Assembly: GCF_002946355.1 (NCBI RefSeq) | Contig: NZ_PKOZ01000003.1 | Location: forward strand, 1-64,000 | DNA from: Pradoshia eiseniae | GTDB taxonomy: Bacteria > Bacillota > Bacilli > Bacillales > Pradoshiaceae | Direction of reading: 5' to 3' | DNA: 64,000 bases | Shown here: positions 1 to 7,224 of the stretch, piece after piece | Layout: each line of letters starts with the position of its first letter | How positions within the stretch are numbered: the first letter of the stretch is position 1 | Notes under the pieces: model-generated | What the model was told of the DNA's origin: nothing | Seen by the model: the letters and a program-made list of their open reading frames with translations, nothing else | Databases searched by the model: none | Position numbers and translations under genes: made by a program

Positions 1-38
1 TTAGCTAATTCTGCTATCCTTAGTAGTTTTGTTTCCAT
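1..38 (-). CDS. Group II intron reverse transcriptase/maturase, N-terminal fragment
   Basis: Only the first 12 codons are inside the window, read from ATG at 38-36: METKLLRIAELA. This matches the usual start of LtrA-like intron-encoded proteins of the METKLLRIAE type and lies where the protein gene is expected, in domain IV. AGAGGTAGGGATAATAA lies just upstream and supplies a weak ribosome site. The remainder is outside the window, so activity cannot be judged. Confidence 0.65.
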   Translation of the reverse strand, partial: METKLLRIAELA

Positions 39-551
39 TTATTATCCCTACCTCTGTGTGTAGTAAATGTGTCCCTAATAAGGGCAATAACTGGTAGCTA
101 GCCTTTCCTCCATCGGCATTACCCAACTTCATTGGTACTACGCTGCTATCCGACTCCCTACCCGGCATTTGGTTTCCTTACTTGTTATCGCTTGTACATC
201 ATACTCTTCTAAAAAAAACAGAAAAGACCGGTAGGGTCTCCCGAGTTGCCGTACCATATCTATGTATGACGTGCCAAGGTCTCTGACTCCAGAGAGGTTT
301 TATCTTTCTCGCCTATAACAAAAGATAAAATATTGCTTTCTGCACGCAGTTAAGTCATCAGCCCTCTCGGTTTACAAACGTTTATGGAGCTCAATCCCTT
401 CAACCATTTGGCTTTCGGCCCGCCACCTAACTGTCTACGCTTAAAGACCAAAGTTACCTTTGCCCCTCCAAGACTCGCTACGAGCGAATGGCTAGTTCTT
501 ACTCGGCGGGAATCCCACCCGCTATATGATACGACCTAGGCTCGGCCGCAC
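1..551 (-). mobile_element. Group II intron, 5' part (left end outside window)
   Basis: Read on the minus strand, the element begins with GTGCG at 551 (the GUGYG 5' signature) and runs to the window edge through a structured, gene-free leader of about 510 nt, as domains I to III do. It is followed by the start of a maturase frame. The 5' exon is the tail of a family A repeat, so the intron interrupts that repeat in its conserved core. Domains V and VI and the 3' splice site lie left of position 1. The sequence and protein start differ from the intron at 9337-11225, so this is a different intron lineage. Confidence 0.8.
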
Positions 552-620
552 AACTGCCCCTTTACTTCTATAAGGAATTCAACATAAAAAGGCATTAATC
601 CTCCTTGAATCAATGCCCTT
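552..620 (-). repeat. Repeat A copy 1, split by the group II intron
   Basis: Reference copy of the family. Read on the minus strand it has: a hairpin (arms near 611-617 and 591-600, GGCATTGAT/ATTAATGCC type), a T-rich tract, the block TTGAATTCCTTAT, then AAAGGGGCAG. The family normally continues GTTAGCGGAAGAAGG, but here the intron begins at 551 directly after CAGTT. The hairpin lies 17 nt after the stop codon of the SnoaL-like gene and can act as its terminator. Confidence 0.8.
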
Positions 621-636
621 GATAGTACCACAATAA

Positions 637-1065
637 TTAAAAAATCTTATGAGTATTTTTTTCTAATGCACCTAATTCAAATAGGATAGCAGCATCACTA
701 TTCTCACACCATAGCTCTTTAATATTTCTATCTTCAAATGTAAAAATCATAATACCCGTTTCCTTAACACGTTGGTTTTCAGAAGGAATATTAAACCATC
801 CTCCCTTATATGTCATCCAACCCGTATAACGAACAACTAACTTATTATCTTGCTCTATCAAATCATCTATAATCCATTCATCGTCTTGGAAAACATTACG
901 GTACCATTTCATAAATTCCTTCATTTTTTCTTTCGTATTATCACCGTTTCTTGAGTGATAAATAAAGTCCGCAGTCGTAAGTTCTTCTAAAACATCCAAT
1001 TTACCTCTAGTAAAAAATTCATTAAACCACCTTTCAATAATTTTTTGTTTATCAATACTTATCAT
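637..1065 (-). CDS. SnoaL-like / NTF2-fold protein
   Basis: A 142-residue protein of the SnoaL-like polyketide/ester cyclase type in the NTF2-like superfamily. It opens with a helix ending ERWFNEFF, followed by DVLEELTTADFIYHSR. After a loop come the strands around VRYTGWMTYKGGW and a C-terminal FTFEDRNIKELW strand, the usual order of this fold. Members are small cone-shaped enzymes or binding proteins with varied substrates, so no substrate is assigned. The frame stays open upstream to 1212, but ATG at 1065 follows GGGGGGAAATGT and the upstream extension runs through repeat A copy 2, so 1065 is chosen. It is a single-gene unit with a terminator 3' of it. Confidence 0.8.
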   Translation of the reverse strand: MISIDKQKIIERWFNEFFTRGKLDVLEELTTADFIYHSRNGDNTKEKMKEFMKWYRNVFQDDEWIIDDLIEQDNKLVVRYTGWMTYKGGWFNIPSENQRVKETGIMIFTFEDRNIKELWCENSDAAILFELGALEKNTHKIF

Positions 1066-1123
1066 ACATTTCCCCCCATAAAACAGATTTCCTAACTTAT
1101 CAATATAATTCTTCATTCTTATT

Positions 1124-1197
1124 GAGCTAATCTGCCCCTTTTCTACAATAAGGAATTCAACAGAAAAAGACATTAATCCTTCCTTGGGAATACACCA
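1124..1197 (-). repeat. Repeat A copy 2
   Basis: Carries the AGCTAATCTGCCCC tail, AAGGAATTCAAC block and GACATTAATCC hairpin arm of the family. The second hairpin arm is eroded. It lies between the SnoaL-like gene and a plus-strand gene, with no minus-strand gene left 5' of it, so its own partner gene may have been lost. Confidence 0.7.
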
Positions 1198-1281
1198 TTT
1201 GTACAAAAACAAAAGAAAATTTTTGAGTTAAAACATGGTAAATATATTTAGAATATAATAATGTGGAGGGGAGGGGAACTT

Positions 1282-1446
1282 ATGGGAGCGTTGACTTTTG
1301 TGGCAATTATACCTATTCTGATAAATTTAGGATTACTCGTTTTTGCTATTTATGTTGCAATTAATATCTTAAATTTAATGAAACAGAAAAATGATTATCT
1401 AAAGGAAATTCGTGATGTAATAAGGAAAAATAATAAAGTTGATTAG
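1282..1446 (+). CDS. Small single-pass membrane protein
   Basis: A 54-residue protein from ATG at 1282. GGAGGGGAGGGG lies 9 nt ahead, which makes this a better start than the ATG at 1261. Residues 5-32 are hydrophobic (one long membrane helix) and the tail is rich in Lys, Asp and Glu (KQKNDYLKEIRDVIRK), suggesting an N-terminal anchor with a short cytosolic helix. No family is recognised and no function is assigned. It is one of few plus-strand genes in this region and carries no A repeat at its 3' end. Confidence 0.55.
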   Translation: MGALTFVAIIPILINLGLLVFAIYVAINILNLMKQKNDYLKEIRDVIRKNNKVD

Positions 1447-1660
1447 CATTTACGTTATTTTCCACTATCAATTTTAGAATTAGAAGATTGAATACCATCA
1501 ATGGTGGTATTTTTTCTTTGAGATGTATCTCAAAGTGTTTATAGGTGTTTTATTCGTTTTTGACAAGTTGAAATAAGCAATCTGTTCCATATGTTTAAAT
1601 ATCAATTTTTTTAGTTCAAACTACTTTGGTAAAATAGATTTTATTATCGTACCATTTTCT

Positions 1661-1867
1661 TTGGAAGGAGTAATTCATATTTTAAAATTTTACGTAATAA
1701 TCGGATTCATAACACTGCCAATTTGGGGTATTGTTTTTTGCTTGAATTTGATTTCAATCATCGGAAAAATTAATGATGGAGAGGACCATCCTAAAAACAC
1801 ATTCTCGTTTACATTATCATTTGTAGTAATAATAACTGTAATTGCGATTCTAACAACAGAACCATAA
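1661..1867 (+). CDS. Small two-helix membrane protein, start unresolved
   Basis: Up to 68 codons with two hydrophobic segments (about residues 5-34 and 48-64) joined by a polar loop KINDGEDHPKNT. The frame opens with TTG at 1661, but this TTG is part of the ribosome site TTGGAAGGAG. The codon at ideal distance from that site is ATT at 1679, and there is no ATG or GTG nearby in frame. Either an unusual ATT start is used or the start has mutated. Function unknown. Confidence 0.45.
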   Translation: MEGVIHILKFYVIIGFITLPIWGIVFCLNLISIIGKINDGEDHPKNTFSFTLSFVVIITVIAILTTEP

Positions 1868-1895
1868 ATATTTCTCTACACTTCTATTTTACTTA

Positions 1896-1970
1896 TTGAA
1901 CAAACCTGCCCTTTTTTTTGATAAGGAATTCAATAAAAAAGATCTTCAATCCTCCTTGAGTTAACACCCC
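1896..1970 (-). repeat. Repeat A copy 3
   Basis: Contains AACCTGCCC, GATAAGGAATTCAATA and a hairpin (ATCTTCAATCC with GAGTTAACACCCC) that has drifted from the consensus. It begins 20 nt after the stop codon of the Nudix gene at 1990-2475. Confidence 0.7.
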
Positions 1971-1989
1971 GTACTGAATAACAAAACAT

Positions 1990-2475
1990 TTATTTCAAGA
2001 CTATCCAATCCTTATACACTTCGGCATCTATCCCTAAATCCTTGGTCTTTAACCACTCAAACGCTTTTAACACTAACGGTGAAGCATTATCTAATGAAGC
2101 ATCTTTTTCAGAAATCCAAACTGCTCCTAATGAATCTTGGCCTTCAAACTGTTCAGGAATTTCTATTTTTCCTCCCACTTTTTTAACGACATAATAGACC
2201 GCAATATGATGAACATTCGTAAACTCCTTCCATAACCAAAGCAGTTTAAAATCTATCACCCCAATGCTTTCTTCTATTTCAATTTCCAGACCTGTTTCTT
2301 CAAGAAATTCTCTTTTCATTGCTTCTGATAAAGTTTCACCTTCTTCTAAACTTCCCCCAGGTAAGTCAAAACGATTTATATATGGACCACCATTCTTATT
2401 TATAACTAAGAGTTTTCCATCCTCTACATAAATACCGTAAACTCCGAAAGCTCTGTGATACCTATTACTAGACAT
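1990..2475 (-). CDS. Nudix hydrolase
   Basis: A 161-residue Nudix-fold pyrophosphohydrolase acting on a nucleoside-diphosphate-linked compound not identifiable from sequence. The Nudix box GX5EX7REUXEEXGU is complete near residues 40-63 (GGSLEEGETLSEAMKREFLE followed by ETG), so the metal-binding glutamates are present. ATG at 2475 is preceded by AAGGAGG. It is a stand-alone unit flanked by A repeats. It is one of four divergent Nudix genes in this window, not close copies of one another. Confidence 0.92.
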   Translation of the reverse strand: MSSNRYHRAFGVYGIYVEDGKLLVINKNGGPYINRFDLPGGSLEEGETLSEAMKREFLEETGLEIEIEESIGVIDFKLLWLWKEFTNVHHIAVYYVVKKVGGKIEIPEQFEGQDSLGAVWISEKDASLDNASPLVLKAFEWLKTKDLGIDAEVYKDWIVLK

Positions 2476-2496
2476 ATTGAGTTATCCTCCTTATGA

Positions 2497-2526
2497 CATT
2501 TTTCCTTCTTCTTGGATCAATGCCCC
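2497..2526 (-). repeat. Repeat A copy 4, hairpin half only
   Basis: Only the TTCTTGGATCAATGCCC arm is left. The TTCAAC block and CTGCCC tail are missing. It lies 5' of the Nudix gene and 114 nt from the stop of the gene at 2640-2894, so it is probably a truncated copy. Confidence 0.5.
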
Positions 2527-2639
2527 TGTTTGTAAAAAACATTTATTCACATACTATGCTACATTCTCACAACCTTGTAACTTCCGCCAATTCCTACCCG
2601 TTGAATTTCATTATATTAGTTGAAGTTGAATATTTAATT

Positions 2640-2894
2640 TTACGGCATTGAATCTGTTGCAATATGTATCAAACCAGTTAATATTAACAAAAAAAACATA
2701 AATGAGCTTCCAAACAATATAAGCTTCCTAATAATGATTCCCTCGTTGATTTTTTTATAAGTGAGAAACCCCAAGATTATAGAAATCCCCCATATAATTA
2801 CACTCCAAAATGAAAATAAATACTGCGAATTAGCTATCCACAATCCTGCGATAATTAAATGAAAGATTAGCAAAAAACAAGCTAGTCCCTTCAA
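2640..2894 (-). CDS. Small three-helix membrane protein
   Basis: An 84-residue hydrophobic protein with about three membrane helices (residues 3-22, 26-45, 55-77) and a short KKINEG loop. The start is TTG at 2894 with AAGGGTG 7 nt ahead and no better ATG. Not assigned to a family. Confidence 0.55.
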   Translation of the reverse strand: MKGLACFLLIFHLIIAGLWIANSQYLFSFWSVIIWGISIILGFLTYKKINEGIIIRKLILFGSSFMFFLLILTGLIHIATDSMP

Positions 2895-2962
2895 TCCAAC
2901 ACACCCTTATCAATAAAATTTATTCTATATTCTATAAATCATTCTCTATGATATTTATTATC

Positions 2963-3031
2963 TCCTTATTCCGCTAACCTGCCCGTTTGTCCAATAAAGA
3001 ATTAAGAGTTTTGAATCTATCTTGATTCAAC
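2963..3031 (-). repeat. Repeat A copy 5
   Basis: The tail CCGCTAACCTGCCCG is well kept. The middle reads AATAAAGAATTAAGAG and the hairpin is TTGAATCTATCTTGATTCAA, a different stem from the consensus. The stem begins about 20 nt after the stop of the DUF5412-like gene. Stem replacement with a conserved tail shows that the tail, not the hairpin sequence, is the constant part. Confidence 0.65.
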
Positions 3032-3049
3032 AGTATGTTTAGTGATGAA

Positions 3050-3448
3050 TCATTGATGTCTAAAATCAAATTTATCATTAGGTACATTTAATGTGTGCCC
3101 GTTGATCTCAACTGTATCATTGTCTGTCCAGGTAATATTGGCAGTTTCTTCTCGTTCATTCCAATAAATATTTTTGGCTTTCTTATTGCCTTCATTAAAG
3201 ACCAACTCGCCACGAACAGCATATGACGTTGTAGCCCCTCTATTAGTGAGATATGCTTTTAGTGTGTAATGGCCGCCAGGTGATGTTTTTTCGATAAGAT
3301 ATTCTCCTTTTGGTAGTCTGTTCATATCGAAAAACGCCCAATATACTCCATAAGCAATAACCCCAGTAAATAATAGACAGATAACAAGGAATACTCTAAG
3401 TGCTTTTTTAGGAGCTTTATTTTTCTCTTTCTTCAAGTAAGTTGTCAT
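3050..3448 (-). CDS. DUF5412 family membrane-anchored protein
   Basis: A 132-residue protein with a Lys-rich N-terminus, one membrane anchor (about residues 17-38) and an extracytoplasmic domain. The domain has the family landmarks MNRLPKGEYL, SPGGHYTLKAYLTNRGATT, YAVRGE and KNIYWNEREETANITWTD, ending in ING-H-LNVP. Members are common in Bacillaceae and have no known function. ATG at 3448 has GAGAGG upstream. Flanked on both sides by A repeats. Confidence 0.75.
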   Translation of the reverse strand: MTTYLKKEKNKAPKKALRVFLVICLLFTGVIAYGVYWAFFDMNRLPKGEYLIEKTSPGGHYTLKAYLTNRGATTSYAVRGELVFNEGNKKAKNIYWNEREETANITWTDNDTVEINGHTLNVPNDKFDFRHQ

Positions 3449-3510
3449 ACAGTTAAACCTCTCTCAGTACCGGTTAATAATTATATTAGTTCTCCTATGT
3501 ATAATAAAAA

Positions 3511-3594
3511 TCCTTCTTTCGCTAAACTGCCCCTTTTCTTCCATAAGAAATTCAACACAAAAAAAGACTTCAATCCTTCTTGGATCAATGCCTC
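3511..3594 (-). repeat. Repeat A copy 6 (near-consensus)
   Basis: One of the best-kept copies: CCTTCTTTCGCTAAACTGCC, then CATAAGAAATTCAACA, an A7 tract and GACTTCAATCC/GGATCAATGCC hairpin arms. On the minus strand the hairpin is followed by T7, a classical intrinsic terminator 17 nt after the stop codon of the gene at 3611. Confidence 0.8.
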
Positions 3595-3610
3595 CTTAAT
3601 AGAATTAGAA

Positions 3611-3892
3611 TTAAAACTGTACTTCTCCAGTCATAAAAGCAGTAAAAATACTTGCAAAAACCATTGCTAATATAATCAGTAAAATTACAATAAATATAGG
3701 AATAGGTTTTAGACGCTTGTCTAACTTTCCATAAAGAATAAATACAGGTATTATTATCAACAATCCAATAATTATTGCGATAAAGTCCGTAAAAGTAAAT
3801 GGCTTACTAATATAGCTGTCTAAGTAGAAGTTAGTCAGCAGAACTACACCAAATAGTAGGAACTGTAAACCAAAAAATTTAACAAGGTTCAT
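3611..3892 (-). CDS. Small three-helix membrane protein
   Basis: 93 residues with hydrophobic segments at about 4-24, 33-53 and 66-88, separated by short charged loops (GKLDKRLKPIP). ATG at 3892 follows AAAGGGAG with good spacing. No family recognised. Confidence 0.65.
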   Translation of the reverse strand: MNLVKFFGLQFLLFGVVLLTNFYLDSYISKPFTFTDFIAIIIGLLIIIPVFILYGKLDKRLKPIPIFIVILLIILAMVFASIFTAFMTGEVQF

Positions 3893-4234
3893 ATTTTATA
3901 CTCCCTTTTGGAATTTCTAACTTATTAATGAATATTTTTATCTTCTAAAGCTTTACCTATAACAAATCCATTCTGGTAAGTTTCAGAAAACCAATCTCTT
4001 TCAATTTTCAACTACTATATACAAAGAGCAGCAACCCCTCAATTAACCATTAATTTCTCAGTGAATAACTTATGCTAATTATTCGATATATTATGTTAAT
4101 ATTCCTCTTCTGCTAACCTGATCCTTTTCCGGAATAAGAAAAAAAGAGCTGATCACACAGCCCTTGACACTGAGTAATGCCCTCGATAGTTTAACTGTAT
4201 TTATTTACATAGAACTATTCTCTATATGTATTTT
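3893..4234. other. Intergenic stretch with possible gene relic
   Basis: Holds A repeat copy 7 at its left. In 3927-4013, minus strand, there is a 28-codon open stretch reading LKIERDWFSETYQNGFVIGK and ending in a stop. It looks like protein-coding sequence but has no start or ribosome site, so it may be the end of a decayed gene. Nothing else is visible. Confidence 0.3.
4101..4182 (-). repeat. Repeat A copy 7
   Basis: Tail CTTCTGCTAACCTGATCC is kept. The centre is GGAATAAGAAAAAAAGAGCTG and the stem differs (GAGCTGATCACACAGCCC with GACACTGAGTAATGCCC). It lies about 50 nt after the stop of the gene at 4235. Confidence 0.6.
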
Positions 4235-4576
4235 CTAATAATCTAACTGCTTTAAACTCAATAATAAACCGTCATCTGTCATCCTTTTAATTTTGTATGA
4301 ATTTAACTTTTTTTCAATGATTTTATCTGTTTTATCTGCTTTACTGAATGAAATTCTTACTGCATTTATTGCATAAATGAGAATTGATAACATGCCTGCA
4401 CTTCCTAAGGCCACTCCTATACTTTCGTTCTCTGGAGGTTGAGTATCCATAACCTTTTTTATGTCTTTATAATAGTCTCCTTTAATAAGGATATAGTCAG
4501 ATTTCACCTCTAAACCTGCTAATAACTCAGTTCGATTATATGCTTCATAAGCTTCTATACCGTTCTCTTTGTACAT
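4235..4576 (-). CDS. Hypothetical protein with central hydrophobic segment
   Basis: 113 residues from ATG at 4576, chosen over 4600 because AAAAGGTGGG lies 6 nt ahead of 4576. The N-terminal part (MYKENGIEAYEAYNRTEL) looks like a small soluble sensor or binding fold. A hydrophobic stretch follows at about residues 58-72 and the C-terminus is Lys-rich. Family not recognised. Confidence 0.6.
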   Translation of the reverse strand: MYKENGIEAYEAYNRTELLAGLEVKSDYILIKGDYYKDIKKVMDTQPPENESIGVALGSAGMLSILIYAINAVRISFSKADKTDKIIEKKLNSYKIKRMTDDGLLLSLKQLDY

Positions 4577-4650
4577 AACAACCCACCTTTTGAATGTCAT
4601 AATAATTATACGAATAAATATAAACTGAAGTTTCAGTCTTTTTTACTTAT

Positions 4651-4725
4651 TGGAATAAACTGTTTCTTTAGTAGCATAAGGAGTTCAATAGAAAAAGGCC
4701 GTTCATCCCCCTGATCCACCCTTCC
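4651..4725 (-). repeat. Repeat A copy 8 (degenerate)
   Basis: Keeps AGCATAAGGAGTTCAATAGA, A5 and GGCCGTTCATCCCCCTGATC. The tail is drifted (GGAATAAACTGTTTC). It lies 3' of the gene at 4769-4990. Confidence 0.55.
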
Positions 4726-4768
4726 ATTTGCAGATTCAACCACACTCACTCCACATCTTTTAGCTACA

Positions 4769-4990
4769 TCAGGTGGCGGGATTATTTATGTCTTTCCTTA
4801 CTTTTTTCGAATGAATTATCCAAGAAGTTATTATTAGACCTGCTAACGAAACTAAGGTTATATACAAAAAAACAGGTAAATCAATATCTCTTGTTTTATT
4901 TCCTAAATACACACCTAAGCTAGATAGTGTTAATGCAAAAAAAGAATGATTAATACTTTTAATATATTTAATGTTTTGCACCAATTCCAA
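4769..4990 (-). CDS. Small two-helix membrane protein, start uncertain
   Basis: About 73 codons with two hydrophobic segments (residues 15-30 and 38-60) and a basic tail HSKKVRKDI. No ATG is available. The candidates are TTG at 4990, TTG at 4984 and GTG at 4981, none with a clear ribosome site, so the 5' end may be altered. Function unknown. Confidence 0.4.
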   Translation of the reverse strand: MELVQNIKYIKSINHSFFALTLSSLGVYLGNKTRDIDLPVFLYITLVSLAGLIITSWIIHSKKVRKDINNPAT

Positions 4991-5106
4991 CTGTAAACCA
5001 CAAAGCTTATTGTAATGTAAATTTTAAAACTTTAGGTAGATACCCAATCGTATAGGCTAATAATGCATATCCTTTATTGAATAGGAACAATAGAGGAGGA
5101 ATTGCT

Positions 5107-5382
5107 TTGACCGACGATTATCAAAGAATACGCCCAGGATTCGGATTTGGAGGATTTGGAAGACCTGGCTTCGGATTTGGCAGGCCTGGATTTGGATTCG
5201 GATTTGGAAGACCCGGATTAGGACTTGGCTTAGGCTTCTTAGGTGGTCTTGCTGCTGGAGCATTGTTGGCTCCAGGTCCCGGATTTGGATACTATCCACC
5301 ACCTTACCCTTATTATCCGCCATATCCGTATCCACCATATCCTTACGGGTTAAATTATAATATTCCCTACTCTCCTTACTAA
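5107..5382 (+). CDS. Gly/Pro/Tyr-rich spore-coat-like protein
   Basis: A 91-residue low-complexity protein. The N-terminal half is built of FGFGRPGF-type repeats, then a Leu/Gly/Ala stretch (LGLGLGFLGGLAAGALLAP), then PPYPYYPPYPYPPYPY. Such Gly- and Tyr-rich proteins in Bacillaceae are usually spore coat or surface structural proteins, where Tyr can be cross-linked. That role is inferred from composition only. TTG at 5107 lies 6 nt after AGAGGAGG and is preferred to TTG at 5077. The next gene, a transglutaminase-fold protein, faces it tail to tail. Confidence 0.7.
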   Translation: MTDDYQRIRPGFGFGGFGRPGFGFGRPGFGFGFGRPGLGLGLGFLGGLAAGALLAPGPGFGYYPPPYPYYPPYPYPPYPYGLNYNIPYSPY

Positions 5383-5394
5383 AACGGTAATAAG

Positions 5395-5430
5395 AAAAAC
5401 GGAACGTCAACTCTTTGGCACTCCGTTTTA
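5395..5430. terminator. Bidirectional intrinsic terminator
   Basis: Arms AAAACGGA and TCCGTTTT flank a 20-nt interior. It lies 13 nt after the Gly/Tyr-rich gene and is usable from both strands because of the A and T runs. Confidence 0.65.
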
Positions 5431-5470
5431 CATACCTTGCTTTTTGAGTTAAACAATTAAATTTCCATTT

Positions 5471-5500
5471 TTTCTTCTAATAATCTTTACGAAAACAACC
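5471..5500 (-). repeat. Repeat B fragment
   Basis: Carries TTCTAATAATCTTTACGAAAACAACC, matching the conserved end (CAACAATCTTTACGAAAACAGCC) of repeat B copies at 14281, 25448 and 48820. It lies 3' of the transglutaminase-fold gene on the minus strand. Confidence 0.5.
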
Positions 5501-5516
5501 ATTCTATAACATCAAT

Positions 5517-6554
5517 TCATTTATAGGTTATCTTAATTTCTGTGAGGCTCCCCTTAATTCCTTGCCTATTAACCGAGCACACACGGATTAGGTTGACATC
5601 ATTTTTTATACTCCATTCGTAGGCGCCATTTTTGATTTCAACCGGTTCATTTTCATTGATCGCCAATTCGTAATGGCTTAAATATGGAGTGTTGGATATA
5701 AACCTTAAAATCAAGTTCGGTTTCACAGAGAATAAATCAAAATGATTCATCATCTCCTCTACCGTTTTTAGAATGTTTTCCTTTATGATTTCCATCGGGT
5801 CAACAGGCTCTGTATACTCAAATAAGACGGCTGTATTATTCGGATTAAAGTAAAGGTCCTCTGCCCTTTCAGTAAACAGAGAATTGGAGAATTGCATAGC
5901 CTGAAACGTCATTAACTGACGTTTTCCTTTGAGCTGAAGAAATATATCTGTTTTTAGGCCATTGATGAACATCTTCGAACCTGCATAACCGAAATATCGG
6001 CCAATAAAATCTCTATATTCATTAAAGAAGGTCTCATTACTTAGAAAGCGAAACGAAACATCCTCAAACACGGCAAATATCTCATAATAACTTAATGGTA
6101 TATCATCCTTTATGGCATAAACATTGAATTGCGAATCAATAAATATCCATTTTTCAAACCGATTAGACCAGACCTCAGTGACGGAATGCGCCTGACCGAA
6201 GCCTGCATAATCGGCATTTTCTGAAAGTACACTCAAGGACCTTGCGATATAGCCCATGGCTAACAGAATATCTTTGGTCACTCTTGCATATTCCACACAC
6301 CGAAAGTTTTCCCCATCATCTGCTCTTCTCAGAATTTCTAAGGATGAGGCATCACCTGCATCATTCATGCCATCATGTGTCCAACGATTATTCATCCATT
6401 TCATCACCTCTAAAAAGAGATCAAAATCAGTTAATCCAGAAAAATCAGCGTATTGCAGGATGTACGTTCGAAGTTCGATCCATTCATCCTCATTGGGAAG
6501 GATGAATGATTGAGCCTGGCTATTTATTAATTGATTATTAGATTCCTGTATCAT
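5517..6554 (-). CDS. Transglutaminase-fold (papain-like) protein
   Basis: A 345-residue cytosolic protein with a transglutaminase-like core. Cys in GENFRCVEYARV (about residue 86), His in GQAHSVTEVW (about 122) and Asp in WIFIDSQFN (about 137) give the Cys-His-Asp triad in the right order and spacing, so it should be catalytically competent. Such proteins act as proteases, amidases or cross-linkers. No substrate is inferred. The C-terminal 150 residues are of unknown type. ATG at 6554 is chosen over an upstream TTG at 6581, because a four-codon frame ends in ATGA exactly at this start. The neighbour at 5107 is Tyr-rich, but a functional link is only a guess. Confidence 0.75.
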   Translation of the reverse strand: MIQESNNQLINSQAQSFILPNEDEWIELRTYILQYADFSGLTDFDLFLEVMKWMNNRWTHDGMNDAGDASSLEILRRADDGENFRCVEYARVTKDILLAMGYIARSLSVLSENADYAGFGQAHSVTEVWSNRFEKWIFIDSQFNVYAIKDDIPLSYYEIFAVFEDVSFRFLSNETFFNEYRDFIGRYFGYAGSKMFINGLKTDIFLQLKGKRQLMTFQAMQFSNSLFTERAEDLYFNPNNTAVLFEYTEPVDPMEIIKENILKTVEEMMNHFDLFSVKPNLILRFISNTPYLSHYELAINENEPVEIKNGAYEWSIKNDVNLIRVCSVNRQGIKGSLTEIKITYK

Positions 6555-6565
6555 AATTTTTTCAT
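6551..6565 (-). promoter_or_regulatory. Four-codon upstream ORF overlapping a start codon
   Basis: GAGGGGGG is followed 8 nt later by ATGAAAAAATTATGA (Met-Lys-Lys-Leu-stop). Its TGA overlaps the ATG of the transglutaminase-fold gene as ATGA. The strong ribosome site is correctly spaced for the mini-ORF, not for the main gene, which suggests translational coupling. Confidence 0.5.
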
Positions 6566-6719
6566 ATAATTCCCCCCTCAATCTTTAAATCGTTATTCTA
6601 TCCCAATATCCTTCTTCCGCTGTTCTGGTCTGGATCTTTCCTATAAAATAAAAGTATAGCTTGGCATGGATTAGGCCATCGTGAAGATAAACGGTAGAAA
6701 AAAGAAGGGAATGCTTCAT

Positions 6720-6959
6720 ATGAAAGACCAAATTGATGAGTTAACTTTAATGCTGTTATATTTAACCTCTTTTAAAGATGATTATGGATTAGGTGAGGCT
6801 CAAAGAAGCTGGAAGGGATATCCCTTTGAATCTCTAAATGAATTATCGGAAAACAAGCTGATCGTAGATAGCAGGCGGTCAAAATCTGTTTATCTCACAG
6901 ATGAAGGAATCGAGGAAGCTAAGAGGCTGATGAAGAAATACCATATAAACGGCCAATGA
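6720..6959 (+). CDS. DUF6429 family protein
   Basis: A 79-residue protein with the family pattern DELTLMLLYLTS, RSWKGYPFESLNEL and SKSVYLTDEGIEEAKRL. The last part resembles the wing and final helix of small winged-helix proteins, so DNA binding is possible but unproven. ATG at 6720 has GAAGGGA at workable distance, and earlier in-frame ATGs lack one. Confidence 0.8.
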   Translation: MKDQIDELTLMLLYLTSFKDDYGLGEAQRSWKGYPFESLNELSENKLIVDSRRSKSVYLTDEGIEEAKRLMKKYHINGQ

Positions 6960-6986
6960 GGAATTCTCTACAACAGAGAATTCCTC
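6958..6986. terminator. Intrinsic terminator (12-bp perfect stem)
   Basis: GAGGAATTCTCT-ACAAC-AGAGAATTCCTC starts within the stop codon of the DUF6429 gene. It also serves the opposing gene whose stop is at 7003. Confidence 0.8.
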
Positions 6987-7002
6987 ATTATTTAAATCTA
7001 TT

Positions 7003-7224
7003 TTAGGACATGAAAGACCTTATATCCTTTTTATATACCAAAATAGAAATTAGACTAATGATTAAATAGTAAATACCTGTAATAGCCAAGGCATCTATTG
7101 CTACCATCATCATTTCTTTCTTTAGAATTATGGCTCTCCATAGGAATGAGCTGGTGATAAACAATACAGGGAACACCAGAAAATAACCGACAAAGTATAA
7201 CTTGATTTTCTTGATGCTATCCAT
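7003..7224 (-). CDS. Small two-helix membrane protein
   Basis: 73 residues with hydrophobic segments at about 8-32 and 42-64 separated by KKEMMMVAIDA, and a basic start MDSIKKIKL. ATG at 7224 has AAGGGGG 5 nt ahead. No family recognised. Confidence 0.65.
   Translation of the reverse strand: MDSIKKIKLYFVGYFLVFPVLFITSSFLWRAIILKKEMMMVAIDALAITGIYYLIISLISILVYKKDIRSFMS

Noticed and set aside
552-620. Repeat A as a true integron attC site
   Set aside because: The tail core reads GTTAGCGG on the minus strand, which breaks the GTTRRRY rule, and no paired inner boxes or integron integrase are visible. Kept only as an analogy.
1065-1212. N-terminal extension of the SnoaL-like protein
   Set aside because: It is a translation of repeat A copy 2; the ATG at 1065 has a strong ribosome site.
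5057-5410. Minus-strand open frame of 117 codons opposite the Gly/Tyr-rich gene
   Set aside because: It is the complement of the FGFGRPGF repeats, which keep several frames open; the plus-strand gene has the ribosome site.
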